From positions 1,116,001 to 1,180,000 of the forward strand of contig NZ_CP023559.1 of assembly GCF_003006155.1 (NCBI RefSeq): 64,000 nucleotides of DNA. The letters are read 5' to 3'. Positions 28,012 to 37,809 of the stretch are shown in pieces; the first letter of the stretch is position 1; each line of letters opens with the position of its first letter. Both the position numbers and the translations under genes were made by a program. Below the pieces are notes generated by a model, which saw nothing but the letters and a program-made list of their open reading frames with translations, was not told the origin of the DNA and made no database searches. The stretch comes from Salinicola tamaricis (GTDB lineage: Bacteria > Pseudomonadota > Gammaproteobacteria > Pseudomonadales > Halomonadaceae).

Positions 28012-28929
28012 ATGAGTTACAAGGCTATGGAATCCAACGCCGCGCCGCTCTACCCCATTCGCGAAGTGTCGCGCCTCACCGGCGTCAACTCCGTGACGCT
28101 GCGCGCCTGGGAGCGTCGCTACGGCCTGATTCGGCCACAGCGCACGCCCAAGGGCCACCGTCTCTATGCCCGCGACGATATCGAGCGCGTCGAGCGTATT
28201 CTGCAGTGGCTCAATCGCGGTGTTCCCGTCAGTCAGGTGCGCGAGCTGCTCGACCAGCCCGAGACGGTCGAGACCCCGGCACCGCAGATGGGGGACTGGT
28301 CGAGCCAGCGTCAGCACGTGATCCACGCGGTCGACGCCCTCGACATGGCACGCCTGGAGACGCTATTCAATCAGAGCCTGGCACTCTACCCGGTGGGGCT
28401 GTGCATCGCCGAACTATGGCAGCCCACCATCCAGCAGTTGGAAGAGCGCTGGGGCGACCAGTTTGGTGCCACCCTGCAAAGGCGCCTGCTCGAGACCTTC
28501 TTGCGCACGCGCATCGGTACCCGCCTCTACCATGCCAATCAGACCAATAGTGGCGGCGAACTGCTGATCGCGCGGTTGCCCGACGACACTAGCGGCTTCT
28601 GGGCCATGCTGATGGCGCTGGCGGCCTCGGCGGCGGGTTACCGCATTCAACTGATCGACGGCGAAGTGGCCCTGAGCGAGCTGCCAATGGCCGTCGACCG
28701 TCTCGGCATCAAGGCGGTACTGCTTGCCAGCGGCCAGGCCGAGCGCAGCGATCTGGTGCGCCGCCAGCTGCCACGGCTGGCAGAGCAGAGTGAGGTGCCA
28801 GTGTGTCTGGTGGGGCCGGTGGCGCGCATTCGCGTCAGCGACTTCGAGAACACCGAGGTCGCGGTGCTGGGCGAGGACACCACCCAGGCGCTCAGCCGGC
28901 TGCGCTCGATCGTCGACAACGAAGACTGA
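28012..28929 (+). CDS. MerR-family regulator, class II LitR-like (no B12 motifs)
   Basis: 305 residues; ATG at 28012 after AGGAGG. N-terminal MerR winged helix (about 13-80): YPIREVSRLTGVNSVTLRAW, ERRYGLIRPQRTPKGHRLYA, VSQVRELL. The C-terminal part (about 100-300) follows the layout of CarH/LitR sensors, with a helical bundle and a Rossmann-like domain. The adenosylcobalamin-contact signatures are absent: after the bundle Trp (ERWGDQFGATLQRR) the expected Glu-His is Arg-Arg, and the DxHxxG loop reads DDTSGFW. This fits class II LitR proteins, which respond to light through a partner LOV protein and not through B12. It is followed after 50 nt by the photolyase gene. Confidence 0.82.
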   Translation: MSYKAMESNAAPLYPIREVSRLTGVNSVTLRAWERRYGLIRPQRTPKGHRLYARDDIERVERILQWLNRGVPVSQVRELLDQPETVETPAPQMGDWSSQRQHVIHAVDALDMARLETLFNQSLALYPVGLCIAELWQPTIQQLEERWGDQFGATLQRRLLETFLRTRIGTRLYHANQTNSGGELLIARLPDDTSGFWAMLMALAASAAGYRIQLIDGEVALSELPMAVDRLGIKAVLLASGQAERSDLVRRQLPRLAEQSEVPVCLVGPVARIRVSDFENTEVAVLGEDTTQALSRLRSIVDNED

Positions 28930-28979
28930 GTGCGGTCTTCCCGACGACCGCCCCTCGAGATGGCCACAAGGAAGTGCCC

Positions 28980-30391
28980 ATGTCCGATCTGCAACTGGTG
29001 TGGTTCCGTAATGATCTGCGCACCTTGGACAACACCGCGCTGAGCGCCGCCGCTCAGCGCGGTCCAGTGATTGGCGTCTTTCTCGCCAGCCGCGAGCAGT
29101 GGCGCCGCCACCAGCACGGCCCCAACAAGATCGAATTCGTTCATCGCGGCGTACGCGCCCTCAGCGACGCCCTGGATGCGCTCAATATCCCGCTGCTCTA
29201 TCGTGACATCGGCGATTTTTCCCAGGCGCCCGAGGCGCTCGACGCGATCGTGCGCGAACATGACATTGCCACCCTGCACTTCAATCGCGAGTATCCCCTC
29301 GACGAGCGTCAGCGCGACGCCGCAGTAAGCGAGCGCTTACATCAGGCCGGTATCGTCGTCCACGACTACACCGATCATGTCGCCTTCGAGCCGGGTGAGC
29401 TGCTGACCGGCCAGGGTGACTACTACAAGGTGTTCACACCGTTCGCCAAGGCCTGGCATCAGCGGGTCACCGCCGAGCAGCTGGCCCTGCGTGATACACC
29501 GAGGCGTCAGAGCGCGCTCACGCTGACCCGCAATGCTATCCCGGCACTACCCGACGCGGATCGCTCCGCGGTGGTCGATGCACATACCTGGGTTGCCGGG
29601 CAGGACGCCGCAGCGGACAAGCTGGAGCGATTTCTCGACGCGCGCGCCCACCGCTACGCCACCGACCGCGACTTTCCCGCCCTTGCTGGCACCAGTGAAC
29701 TCTCGGCCTACCTCGCCACCGGCATGATCTCGCATCGCCAGTGCCTGCAGGCGTAATGGCCAACAACGGCGGCCATCTGGCCGGGTGACGCTGGCCTCAA
29801 GAGCTGGGCCAGCGAACTGATCTGGCGCGAGTTCTACAGCATGTCGCGGTGGGCTTCCCCGATATCTGCCGGCATCAGCCGTTCCAGAGCCATACCGCCA
29901 AGCTCAAGTGGCGCCATAGCGACGCCGACTTCGAGGCCTGGTGCAAGGGCAAGACCGGTTTTCCGCTGGTCGACGCCGCGATGCGTCAGCTTCTGGCTAC
30001 CGGCTGGATGCATAACCGTCTGCGCATGCTCACGGCGATGTTCCTGAGCAAGCATCTGCTGCTCGACTGGCGCCGCGGCGAGGCGTTCTTCATGGCGCAT
30101 CTGGTCGACGGCGACTTCGCCTCCAACAACGGCGGCTGGCAGTGGGCGGCCTCCACCGGCACCGACGCTGCGCCCTATTTCCGTATCTTCAATCCGATCA
30201 CCCAGTCCCAGCGTTTCGATCCGCAGGCCGAGTTCATCGCCCACTGGGTGCCGGAGCTGGCCGACCTGCCGGCCAAGTCGCGCCATCAGCCCAGCGCCAA
30301 CGAGCGCCGCGATACCGGGTATCCCCAGGCCATCGTCGATCACAAGCGTGCCCGCCAGCGCGCCCTGGACGCGTTCAAGGAGCTCGACTGA
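28980..30391 (+). CDS. phrB: Deoxyribodipyrimidine (CPD) photolyase (frameshifted)
   Basis: About 470 residues, as in class I CPD photolyases. Light-driven FADH- enzyme splitting cyclobutane dimers. The antenna domain starts MSDLQLVWFRNDLRTLDNTA; the FAD domain has YATDRDFPALAGTSELSAYL, FPLVDAAMRQLLATGWMHNR, LLLDWRRGEAFFMAHLVDGD and ASNNGGWQWAASTGTDAAPY, the last being the FAD/DNA-lesion site. The frame shifts near 29755, 29785 and 29845; restoring single bases recovers AVMANNGGHLAGDAGLKSW and EFYQHVAVGFPDICRH. It is probably the first effector gene under the upstream regulator. Confidence 0.92.
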
Positions 30392-30452
30392 GCGCCCCTC
30401 GGCGGCACCCGGGGCGTCTGTGGCCGGCGCGGCCACCCACCGGGAGCGTGTC

Positions 30453-30896
30453 ATGACCGTAACCTCCGCCGGCGCCAGCGCCGAAGCGATCGCTCACTTT
30501 CGCAGTCTGTTTCAGCCGCTGACTCATGAGGGCCTGACGCCACTCGCCGAGTGCTACAGCGACGACGTGGACTTTACCGACCCCCTGCACCACCACGTCG
30601 GCCGACGCGCAGTCATGGCCTACTACCGCGAGCTGATGACCGAGGTCAGCCACTGCCACTTCGACTTTCACCAGCAGCACGTTCTGGATCAACGCTGCTT
30701 TCTCGAGTGGACGATGCACTATGCGCATCCAAGCGTGCGCGGCGGACGTACCTTGAGCGTGGCCGGCTGTTCGCACCTCACCTGGCGCGATCAGCGGGTG
30801 TGCCGTCACCGTGACTACTATGACGTCGGCGAGATGCTCTACGAGCAGCTGCCACTGATCGGCTGGGTCGTGCGCCGGATCAAGCAGCGCCTCTAA
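30453..30896 (+). CDS. SnoaL-like / NTF2-fold protein
   Basis: 147 residues, intact. The ATG at 30453 follows GGGAGCG; the longer frame upstream overlaps phrB and is rejected. The pattern LAECYSDDVDFTDPLHHHVG, then AVMAYYRELM and CFLEWTMHY, matches the SnoaL-like cone fold, with conserved Asp and His in the cavity. Such genes commonly sit next to phr-SDR-FAD-Cfa clusters; the substrate is unknown. Confidence 0.75.
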   Translation: MTVTSAGASAEAIAHFRSLFQPLTHEGLTPLAECYSDDVDFTDPLHHHVGRRAVMAYYRELMTEVSHCHFDFHQQHVLDQRCFLEWTMHYAHPSVRGGRTLSVAGCSHLTWRDQRVCRHRDYYDVGEMLYEQLPLIGWVVRRIKQRL

Positions 30897-31008
30897 GGCT
30901 GCGTACGAGAGCTGACTGCACTCGCCGACTTCTCGTGCACAGCCTAGGCCGTGGGTGAGAACGTCACACCCATGCTATATCGATGATTGAAGAGAGCAGG
31001 GAGAGATT

Positions 31009-31798
31009 ATGGCCAGCCTATCCGGAACTCGACGCATCTGGTTGACCGGCGCCACCTCCGGCATTGGTGAGGCGCTGGCCAAGCGCCTGCTCGCCGACGG
31101 CCATCGGGTGGCACTCACCGCGCGCCGGGAGGAAGCGCTCCAGACGCTGGCCGCGGGTTATCCCAACGCCCTGGTGGTGCCCGCCGATCTCACCGATCGC
31201 GCCGCGACCCGGCGCGCCGGCGCGGCGATCGAGGAGGCCTTCGGTGGTCTCGACATCGCCCTGCTCAACGCCGGCACCTGCGAATATGTCGATGTGCGCG
31301 AGTTCGACGTCGAGCTGGTCGAGCGCGTTCGCCACCAACTTCCAGGGCACCCTCTACGCCATCGACGCCGCCCTGCCGCTGCTGCGACGTGCCGAAGGGC
31401 GCACCCAGGCGCCGCTGCTCGCCGCGGTCTCCAGCGCGTCCGCCTATCTGCCGCTGCCGCGCGCCGAGGCCTATGGCGCCTCCAAGGCGGCGATCTCGCA
31501 CTTCCTGGAGTCGCTGCGCCTCGATTTGGCCGCCGAAAGGATCGACGTCAGCGTGATCCACCCGGGCTTCGTCGAGACGCCGCTGACCGCACGCAATGAC
31601 TTCTCGATGCCGATGCAGATCAGCGCCGAGCGCGCCGCCGAGTACATCGTCGAGGGGCTGGCCAAACGGCGGCTGGACATTCACTTCCCGCGCCGCTTCA
31701 CCTATCTGGTCAAGGCGCTGGGCGTGCTGCCGCCGGCCCTGCGACGTCGCTTCGGCCTGCGTATCGCCGGCCGCGGGCGTGGCGGAGGCGAGGCATGA
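31009..31798 (+). CDS. Short-chain dehydrogenase/reductase (one frameshift)
   Basis: About 263 residues. Cofactor motif TGATSGIGEAL near residue 14, NAG motif LLNAGTCEY, catalytic Ser in AAVSSASAYLPL and Tyr/Lys in YGASKAAISHF. HPGFVETPLT follows. The frame breaks near 31328 (VERV then FATNFQGTLYAIDAAL). Its last base overlaps the next ATG (ATGA), so it is translationally coupled to the FAD enzyme. The oxidised substrate is unknown; a lipid or aldehyde intermediate is a guess from context. Confidence 0.85.
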
Positions 31799-33144
31799 GC
31801 GAGCAGGATACCCACACCGCGTCGCCTGGCCCGACAGGGCAGCGCATCGCGGTGATCGGCGGCGGCATCGCCGGCATGGCCGCGGCCCACTATCTGTCGC
31901 AGCACCACCGGGTGACGCTCTACGAGGCCGGTGCGCGCCTGGGCGGGCACACCGCCACCATCGACGTCGAGCACGCCGGGCGCGAATACGCCATCGACAC
32001 CGGATTCATCGTCTTCAACGATCGCACCTATCCCCATTTCCAGGCGCTGCTGGCATCGCTAGGCGTGGCCACCCAGCCCACCGAGATGAGCTTTTCGGTG
32101 CACGAGCGCGGGCGCGACTTCGAGTACAACGGCCACACCCTGGCCACTCTGTTCGCCCAGCGGCGCAATCTGCTGCGTCCGCGCTTTTACCGCATGCTGG
32201 CGGATATCCTGCGCTTCAATCGCCGCGCCATCCGCGACTTCGAACAGGACCGCCTGCCTCCGGCGCTGAGCCTGGACGAGTACCTCACGGCCGGCGGCTA
32301 TGGTGAGGACTTCCGCCGCCGCTATCTGCTGCCCATGGGCGGAGCGATCTGGTCCGCCAGCGAGGCCGGCATGCGTGCCTTCCCTGCGCGCTTCTTCATT
32401 CGTTTCTTCCACCACCACGGCCTGCTGTCGGTCAGCGACCGCCCCCAGTGGTACACCGTCAGCGGCGGCTCGCGACGCTATATCGAGCCGCTGATCGCGC
32501 CCTACCGCGAGCGGGTACACCTGCACAGCCCGGTGACCGCGCTGCACCGCGATGCCGACGGCGTGACATTGACCACTCCCCGGGGCGAGGCACGCTTCGA
32601 TCAGGTGGTGCTCGCCTGCCACAGCGATCAAGCGCTGGCGATGCTGGGCGAGACGGCCACCGCCGCCGAACGCGAGATCCTCGGCGCCATCGGCTACGCC
32701 AGCAACCGCGTGGTGCTGCACACCGACACCCGTCTGCTGCCACGCCGGCGCCGTGCCTGGGCAAGCTGGAACTACCGCCTCGACGGCCGCGATGCCGAGG
32801 CCTGCGTGCCAGTGACCTACAACATGAACATCCTCCAGCGGCTGGAGAGCGATACCACCTTCTGCGTCACCCTCAACGACGAGGCGCAGATCGATCCAGC
32901 GCAGATACTCGCACGCTTCGACTACGCCCACCCGCAGTTCACGCTGGCCGCCCAGTACGCCCAGACACGCTTCGCCGAGATTTCCCAGCCGGCGCGCCGC
33001 ACCCACTTCTGCGGCGCCTACTGGCGCAACGGCTTCCACGAGGATGGGGTGTGGAGCGCCTGGCGCGTGGCCCAGGCGATCGACGGTGCCGCCGCCGCAC
33101 CGGCACCGAACGCAGCCCGCCCTGCCGGTAGCGAGGTGGCCTGA
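31795..33144 (+). CDS. FAD-dependent amine-oxidase-like oxidoreductase
   Basis: 449 residues, intact. Dinucleotide-binding motif RIAVIGGGIAGMAAAHYLS, then YEAGARLGGHTATID, typical of the NAD(P)-binding/flavin amine-oxidase superfamily. IDTGFIVFNDRTYPHFQALL and MGGAIWSASEAGMRAFP mark the subgroup found beside DUF1365 and cyclopropane-synthase-like genes. The C-terminus has the FAD-binding CGAYWRNGFHEDGVWSA. In Rhodobacter a related enzyme in a Cfa-linked cluster is thought to act on methylated fatty acids (furan fatty acid route), so desaturation or oxidation of acyl chains is a reasonable inference here. Confidence 0.88.
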   Translation: MSEQDTHTASPGPTGQRIAVIGGGIAGMAAAHYLSQHHRVTLYEAGARLGGHTATIDVEHAGREYAIDTGFIVFNDRTYPHFQALLASLGVATQPTEMSFSVHERGRDFEYNGHTLATLFAQRRNLLRPRFYRMLADILRFNRRAIRDFEQDRLPPALSLDEYLTAGGYGEDFRRRYLLPMGGAIWSASEAGMRAFPARFFIRFFHHHGLLSVSDRPQWYTVSGGSRRYIEPLIAPYRERVHLHSPVTALHRDADGVTLTTPRGEARFDQVVLACHSDQALAMLGETATAAEREILGAIGYASNRVVLHTDTRLLPRRRRAWASWNYRLDGRDAEACVPVTYNMNILQRLESDTTFCVTLNDEAQIDPAQILARFDYAHPQFTLAAQYAQTRFAEISQPARRTHFCGAYWRNGFHEDGVWSAWRVAQAIDGAAAAPAPNAARPAGSEVA

Positions 33145-33941
33145 TGGCGCCCGCCCCGCGCCCTTGGCACAGCCGGCTCGCCACCGGGCAGCTTCGACAC
33201 CGCCGCTTCATCCCCACCCAGCACCGTTTCGACTACCGGGTGTGGATGCTGTGGCTCGATCTCGACGAACTCCCGGCGCTGCTGGCCCGCACCCCCGGCT
33301 TCGGCACCCGGCGCTACGCCCCGGCACGCTTTCGCCGTGAGGACTACCTGGCGCCGCACGCACTGCCGCTGGCGGACGCCGTGCGCCAGCGGCTAAGTGA
33401 AGAACTGGGCGAAGAGCTGGGCGAAGAACTGAGTGAGGTCACGGACGGCCCGATTCGCATGCTGACCCAGCTGCGTCTGTTCGGGGTGCTGTCCAATCCG
33501 CTCACACTCTATTACGTCTACGATCGCCACGAGCGCCTGCGCGCCGTGCTCGGCGAGGTCACCAACACGCCCTGGGGCGAGCGCCAGGTCTACGCCTGCC
33601 GGGTCGACGACACGCGCCACCTGTGCCAGGCGCAGTTCGACAAGCGCCTGCACGTGTCGCCGTTCAACCCGATGGCGATGATCTACCGCTGGCGCTTCAA
33701 CCGCCCCGATGAGCGCCTGCTGATGCACATGGAGACCTGGGCCGAAGCGGCCCGGCATTTCGACGCCACCCTGACCCTGAGCCTGGCGCCGGCGACCCGG
33801 CGTGCGCTGGTCGGCGAGCTGCTGCGCCATCCGCTGATGACGCTGAAGACGATCGCCGCGATCCACTGGCAGGCGCTAAGACTGTGGCTCAAGCGCACCC
33901 CCATCCACGATCACCCAGGACGAGAGCAGAATACGCCATGA
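33144..33941 (+). CDS. DUF1365 family protein
   Basis: 265 residues, intact. Starts one base into the stop of the FAD gene and ends overlapping the next ATG (ATGA). The family core is visible: RHRRFIPTQHRFDYRVWMLW, IRMLTQLRLFGVLSNPLTLY, KRLHVSPFNPMAMIYRW. A 12-bp triplication at 33399-33434 encodes EELG-EELG-EELS near residue 90. The family has no firm biochemical function; it nearly always sits between the FAD enzyme and the Cfa-like methyltransferase, so it likely takes part in the same lipid modification. Confidence 0.88.
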   Translation: MAPAPRPWHSRLATGQLRHRRFIPTQHRFDYRVWMLWLDLDELPALLARTPGFGTRRYAPARFRREDYLAPHALPLADAVRQRLSEELGEELGEELSEVTDGPIRMLTQLRLFGVLSNPLTLYYVYDRHERLRAVLGEVTNTPWGERQVYACRVDDTRHLCQAQFDKRLHVSPFNPMAMIYRWRFNRPDERLLMHMETWAEAARHFDATLTLSLAPATRRALVGELLRHPLMTLKTIAAIHWQALRLWLKRTPIHDHPGREQNTP

Positions 33942-35215
33942 CCACCGCCCCCTCCTCGACCGTCGACCGGCGCCGCGATGCGCCGCGTCTGTCGCGCTGG
34001 CTGCGGCCGCGCATCCTGAAGGCGCTGGACGCGCTCGATGGCGGCGTGATCACGCTGCACGAAGGCGGCCAGCGGCACCGCCTGGGCCGCGGTGATCCCG
34101 CCGCGACCGATACTCTGGTGCTCTGCGTGCGCGTGCACAGCGCCGCGGTGTGGCGGCGCTTTGCCCTCGGTGGCACCGTCGGCGTGGCCGAGTCCTACAT
34201 GGATGGCGAATGGGAGGTCGACGACCTGGTGGGGCTGGTGCGCCTGTTCGCACGCAACGTCGAACGCGTCAACGCCGGCATGGAGAACGGCACGGCGCGT
34301 CTCAGCCGCTGGGCGCTGGCCGCGCTCTACCCCTGCAGCGCAACACCACCCCGCGCGCGGCGGCATATCGCCGCGCATTACGATCTCGGCAACGAGTTGT
34401 TCGCGACCTTCCTCGACCGCGACCACTGGATGTACTCCAGCGCCGTCTTTCCGCATCCGAGCGCAACTCTGGAGGAGGCCTCGACCCATAAGCTCGATCT
34501 CATTCTCGACAAGCTTGCGGTCGAATCCCACCATCACCTGCTCGAGATCGGCACCGGCTGGGGCGGCCTGGCGATCCATGCCGCGCGCACCCGCGGCTGC
34601 CGGGTGACCACCACCACCATCTCCGAAGCCCAGTACGCCTACACCGCCGAGCGCGTGCGCGAGGCCGGGCTGGAGGCGCAGATCACCCTGCTGCGCGAGG
34701 ATTACCGCGCACTCACCGGACGCTACGACCGCCTGGTTTCGGTGGAGATGGTCGAGGCGGTGGGGCATCAGTATCTCGATACCTATCTCGGCTGCGTCGA
34801 CCGCCTGCTCACTGATGATGGCCTGGCCCTGCTGCAGTGCATCACCATCCGCGATCAGCGCTTCGAGGCAGCCAAGCGCGAGATGGACTTCATCAAACGC
34901 TATATCTTCCCCGGCGGCTTTCTGCCCTCGCATACCGCCATCCTCAGCGCACTGAGCCGGCACACCCAGCTCAACCTGCTCGACCTGGACGAGATCGGCC
35001 TGCACTACGCCCGTACCCTGCGCGAGTGGCGCCAGCGCTTCGAGGCGAACCTCGAGCGAGTACGCGAGCTGGGCTACGACGAACGCTTCATCCGCATGTG
35101 GCGCTACTACCTGTGCTACTGCGAGGGCGGCTTCGTCGAACGCGCCATCGGCACCTGCCATCTACTGCTGGCCAAGCCCGGCGCACGCCGGGCGCCACTC
35201 AGCGGGCAGCCGTGA
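33938..35215 (+). CDS. Cyclopropane-fatty-acid-synthase-like SAM methyltransferase
   Basis: 425 residues, intact; ATG at 33938 overlaps the DUF1365 stop. SAM-binding motif LLEIGTGWGGLAIHAAR near residue 200. The preceding AAHYDLGNELFATFLDRDHW and MYSSAVFPHP match the Cfa family, as do FIKRYIFPGGFLPS and YYLCYCEGGFVERAIG, which include the active-site Cys/Glu/Tyr region. It methylates unsaturated acyl chains of phospholipids, giving cyclopropane or methylated products. The operon context resembles stress- and light-induced Cfa paralogues, not the stationary-phase cfa gene. Confidence 0.9.
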   Translation: MTTAPSSTVDRRRDAPRLSRWLRPRILKALDALDGGVITLHEGGQRHRLGRGDPAATDTLVLCVRVHSAAVWRRFALGGTVGVAESYMDGEWEVDDLVGLVRLFARNVERVNAGMENGTARLSRWALAALYPCSATPPRARRHIAAHYDLGNELFATFLDRDHWMYSSAVFPHPSATLEEASTHKLDLILDKLAVESHHHLLEIGTGWGGLAIHAARTRGCRVTTTTISEAQYAYTAERVREAGLEAQITLLREDYRALTGRYDRLVSVEMVEAVGHQYLDTYLGCVDRLLTDDGLALLQCITIRDQRFEAAKREMDFIKRYIFPGGFLPSHTAILSALSRHTQLNLLDLDEIGLHYARTLREWRQRFEANLERVRELGYDERFIRMWRYYLCYCEGGFVERAIGTCHLLLAKPGARRAPLSGQP

Positions 35216-35237
35216 GGCGCCCACCGGTAGCTCGGCC

Positions 35238-35730
35238 ATGAGCCAGCGCCGCCCACTCGCCCTGGTGCTCAACGCCCTGGCCTTCCAGGTCGGCTGGTTC
35301 GTCTGCGTGCTGGGCGGCTCGCTACCGGCTGCTCGCCCTGGGGGTGATTCTGGCCGCTCACTGGCGCTGGCTGGCGCGACCCGGCGAATGGCGCTGGTGG
35401 CTGGGCTTCGCGCTGCTCGGGGTGGTCGTGGACGGCAGCCTGGTCGCCCTCGGCGGCATCCGTCTGGCCGCGGGCTGGCCGCTGTGGCTGTGGGCGCTGT
35501 GGCCGCTGTTCGCCACCACCCTGCACCACTGTCTGGCGTGGCTGTGGCCGCATCGCTGGCTGGCGCTGCTGTGCGGCGCCGTGGGGGGCCCGCTGAGCTA
35601 TCTCTCGGGGGCGGCGCTGGCCGGAGCAGAGATCGCCACTTGGGCACTGGCGGTGGAAGCGCTGGTCTGGGCGGGGCTATGCGCCGCGGTCAGCAGGCGA
35701 TTGGGAGGCGCCGGCCCGGCTCAGGCGTAG
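35238..35730 (+). CDS. DUF2878 membrane protein (one frameshift)
   Basis: About 164 residues. The first frame reads RRPLALVLNALAFQVGWFVC then breaks near 35325; the next frame reads RLLALGVILAAHWRWLARPG, LGFALLGVVVDGSLVALGG and further transmembrane helices to a TAG at 35730. This is the DUF2878 pattern of four or five helices. It is the last gene of the phr-Cfa unit, 22 nt after the methyltransferase. Its end overlaps the convergent GGDEF-EAL gene by 10 nt. Confidence 0.78.
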
Positions 35731-37542
35731 GTCGTACTGGCCGGTTTCAAGCGCTGGGCCACGGCGCTGGCGGGCTGCGGGCGGGCATAGAGGAAGCCCT
35801 GGACGTGGCGGCAACCACGCGCCATCAGGAAACTGCGCTGGGCTTCGGTCTCCCCCCCCGGCGATCACGTCGAGGTTAAGTCCCTGAGCCATCGCCAGCA
35901 CCGCCGAGGTGATCGCCGCATCGGCGTGGTCATGCGGCAGCGCGCGGATGAACTCGCGGTCGAGTTTGAGCTTGTCGATCGGTAGCCGCTTGAGATAGGC
36001 CATCGAGGAGTAGCCGGTGCCGAAATCGTCGATCGCGATCTGCAGCCCTTCGCGGCGCAGCGCTTCGAGCCGCGGCGAGATATCGCCGGCGCGCTCGTCG
36101 AGCAGCACCGACTCGGTGAGTTCGAGGCCGAGATAACTCGGCGCCACCCGGTACTGGCTCAGGGTCGAGATCAGACGCGACTCGAGATCGCCCTGGATCA
36201 GCTGCAGGGCGGAGATGTTGACCCATACCGGCACCACCGTCAGCCCCTGGTCGCGCCAGTTGGCGAGCTGCGCCACTGCCTGATCGATGACCCAGGCGCC
36301 CAGCGCCGGCATCAGCCCATGGCGCTCCGCCAGCGGAATGAAGTCGCCGGGGGGAATCATGCCCTCCTGGGGATGGTGCCAGCGCAGCAGCGCCTCCATG
36401 CCGATCAGCTCACCATCGTCGAGACGGTGCTGGGTCTGGTAATAGACCTCGAGCTGCTCGTTCTGCGCCAGCGCCTGACGCAGCTCGTTGATGATCGCCA
36501 ACTGGCGGTCGCCCTCGACCTCGAGCGATGGGCGAAAGCGGCGATCGTGGTTGCGGCCATGGCGTTTGGCGCTATAGAGCGCCGATTCCAGGCGCTGGAA
36601 CAGCACGCCCGCCTCCTTGCCATCCTCCGGCGCGCGGCAGCTGCCGATGGTCAGTCCCAGGCGAAGGGTGTTGTCGTCGATCTCGAACGGCTCGCTGAGG
36701 TGCTGGCGCAACCCCGCCACCCACTTTTCATGATCATCGAAAGTGGTGGTCCGGATCACCATGAACTCGTCACCGCCGAGCCGCCCCACGATGCCTCCGG
36801 CGACCTGCGCCGCCAGCCGCTGGCCGAAACGCGCCAGCAGGCGGTCGCCACTATCCACCCCGAGGCCGTCATTGATCGCCTTGAAGCCATCGATATCGAT
36901 CAGCGCCAGGTCCAGCCCCTCGCCGGCGCGCAGGTGGCGCAGCCGGGAGGCGAGCAGATCGTGCAGCCGCCGCCGGTTGGGCAGTCCGGTCAGCGGATCC
37001 TCGAAGCCAATCCGGCAGATCCTGTTCGCGCGCCTTGTGGCGGCTGATATCGGTGAACAGGCCGACATAGTGCGACACCCGCCCTTGCTGTCGTGCAGGC
37101 GCGCACACGCAGCCACTCCGGGTACTGGTCGCCGTGCTTGCGCTGGTTCCAGATCTCGCCTTCCCAGCGCCCGGTGGCGGCGAGCGCCTGCCAATAGCGC
37201 TCATAGAAGGCCTTGTCGTGGCGCCCGGAGGAGAGTGCGGAGGGTCGAGTCCCTCGATCTCGTCGAGGGTATAGCCGGTGATCTGGGTGAAGGCGGGGTT
37301 GATGGTGATCAGACGATTGGCGGCATGGTGATCATGATGCCGTCCGGGAGAGTTCGAGCGCCTGCTCGCTGAGCCGGCGGCGTTGGTGCTCGAGACGGAT
37401 CTGGCGCCAGCCATCGGCCAGACCGACCACGACCAACGCTAGCGCCGCGAGGCGAAGCATCAGAAAGGGCAACAGGCTGGCGGCGGCCAGCGCCGCGAGT
37501 CCCCCAGACCAGCGGTCGATTCAGCGAAAAAGAAGGCCACAT
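35721..37542 (-). CDS. Membrane PAS-GGDEF-EAL cyclic-di-GMP protein (frameshifted)
   Basis: About 607 residues. ATG at 37542 ([13 protein letters not shown]); after an early shift the frame gives one or two membrane helices ([20 protein letters not shown]). A PAS domain ([32 protein letters not shown]), a GGDEF domain ([27 protein letters not shown], active-site motif intact) and an EAL domain ([38 protein letters not shown]) follow. Shifts lie near 37500, 37330, 37240, 37090, 37025 and 35857. At the last site eight C replace the codons of the conserved AEGVE motif, so its Glu cannot be read. It makes or degrades c-di-GMP; which dominates is unknown. Confidence 0.85.
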
Positions 37543-37809
37543 AGATCTTCGGTTATGGTCGTTATACGAATCGACTCAGGTCGATACTCACCCACTCGCT
37601 CCCGCCTCGCATCATGCCCCCTCGGCGCGCGCCAGGGCAAGCGCAGCCGGCGACACCCTCCAGGCGCGGCGCCAGGCTGGCCGCAATTGCACGTAAAAGC
37701 GCACAAGACTAGCCTTTGGGCCACGTGCATTCGCTGCCCACAGCCATTAGACTGGCCCCGCCTCGCAACCCATGGGGGCACACTCTTTTTCGATTCTCGG
37801 AACGATCTA

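Noticed and set aside
30348-30452. Longer N-terminus for the SnoaL-like protein
   Set aside because: It would overlap the end of phrB and has no family match. The ATG at 30453 has a good ribosome-binding site.
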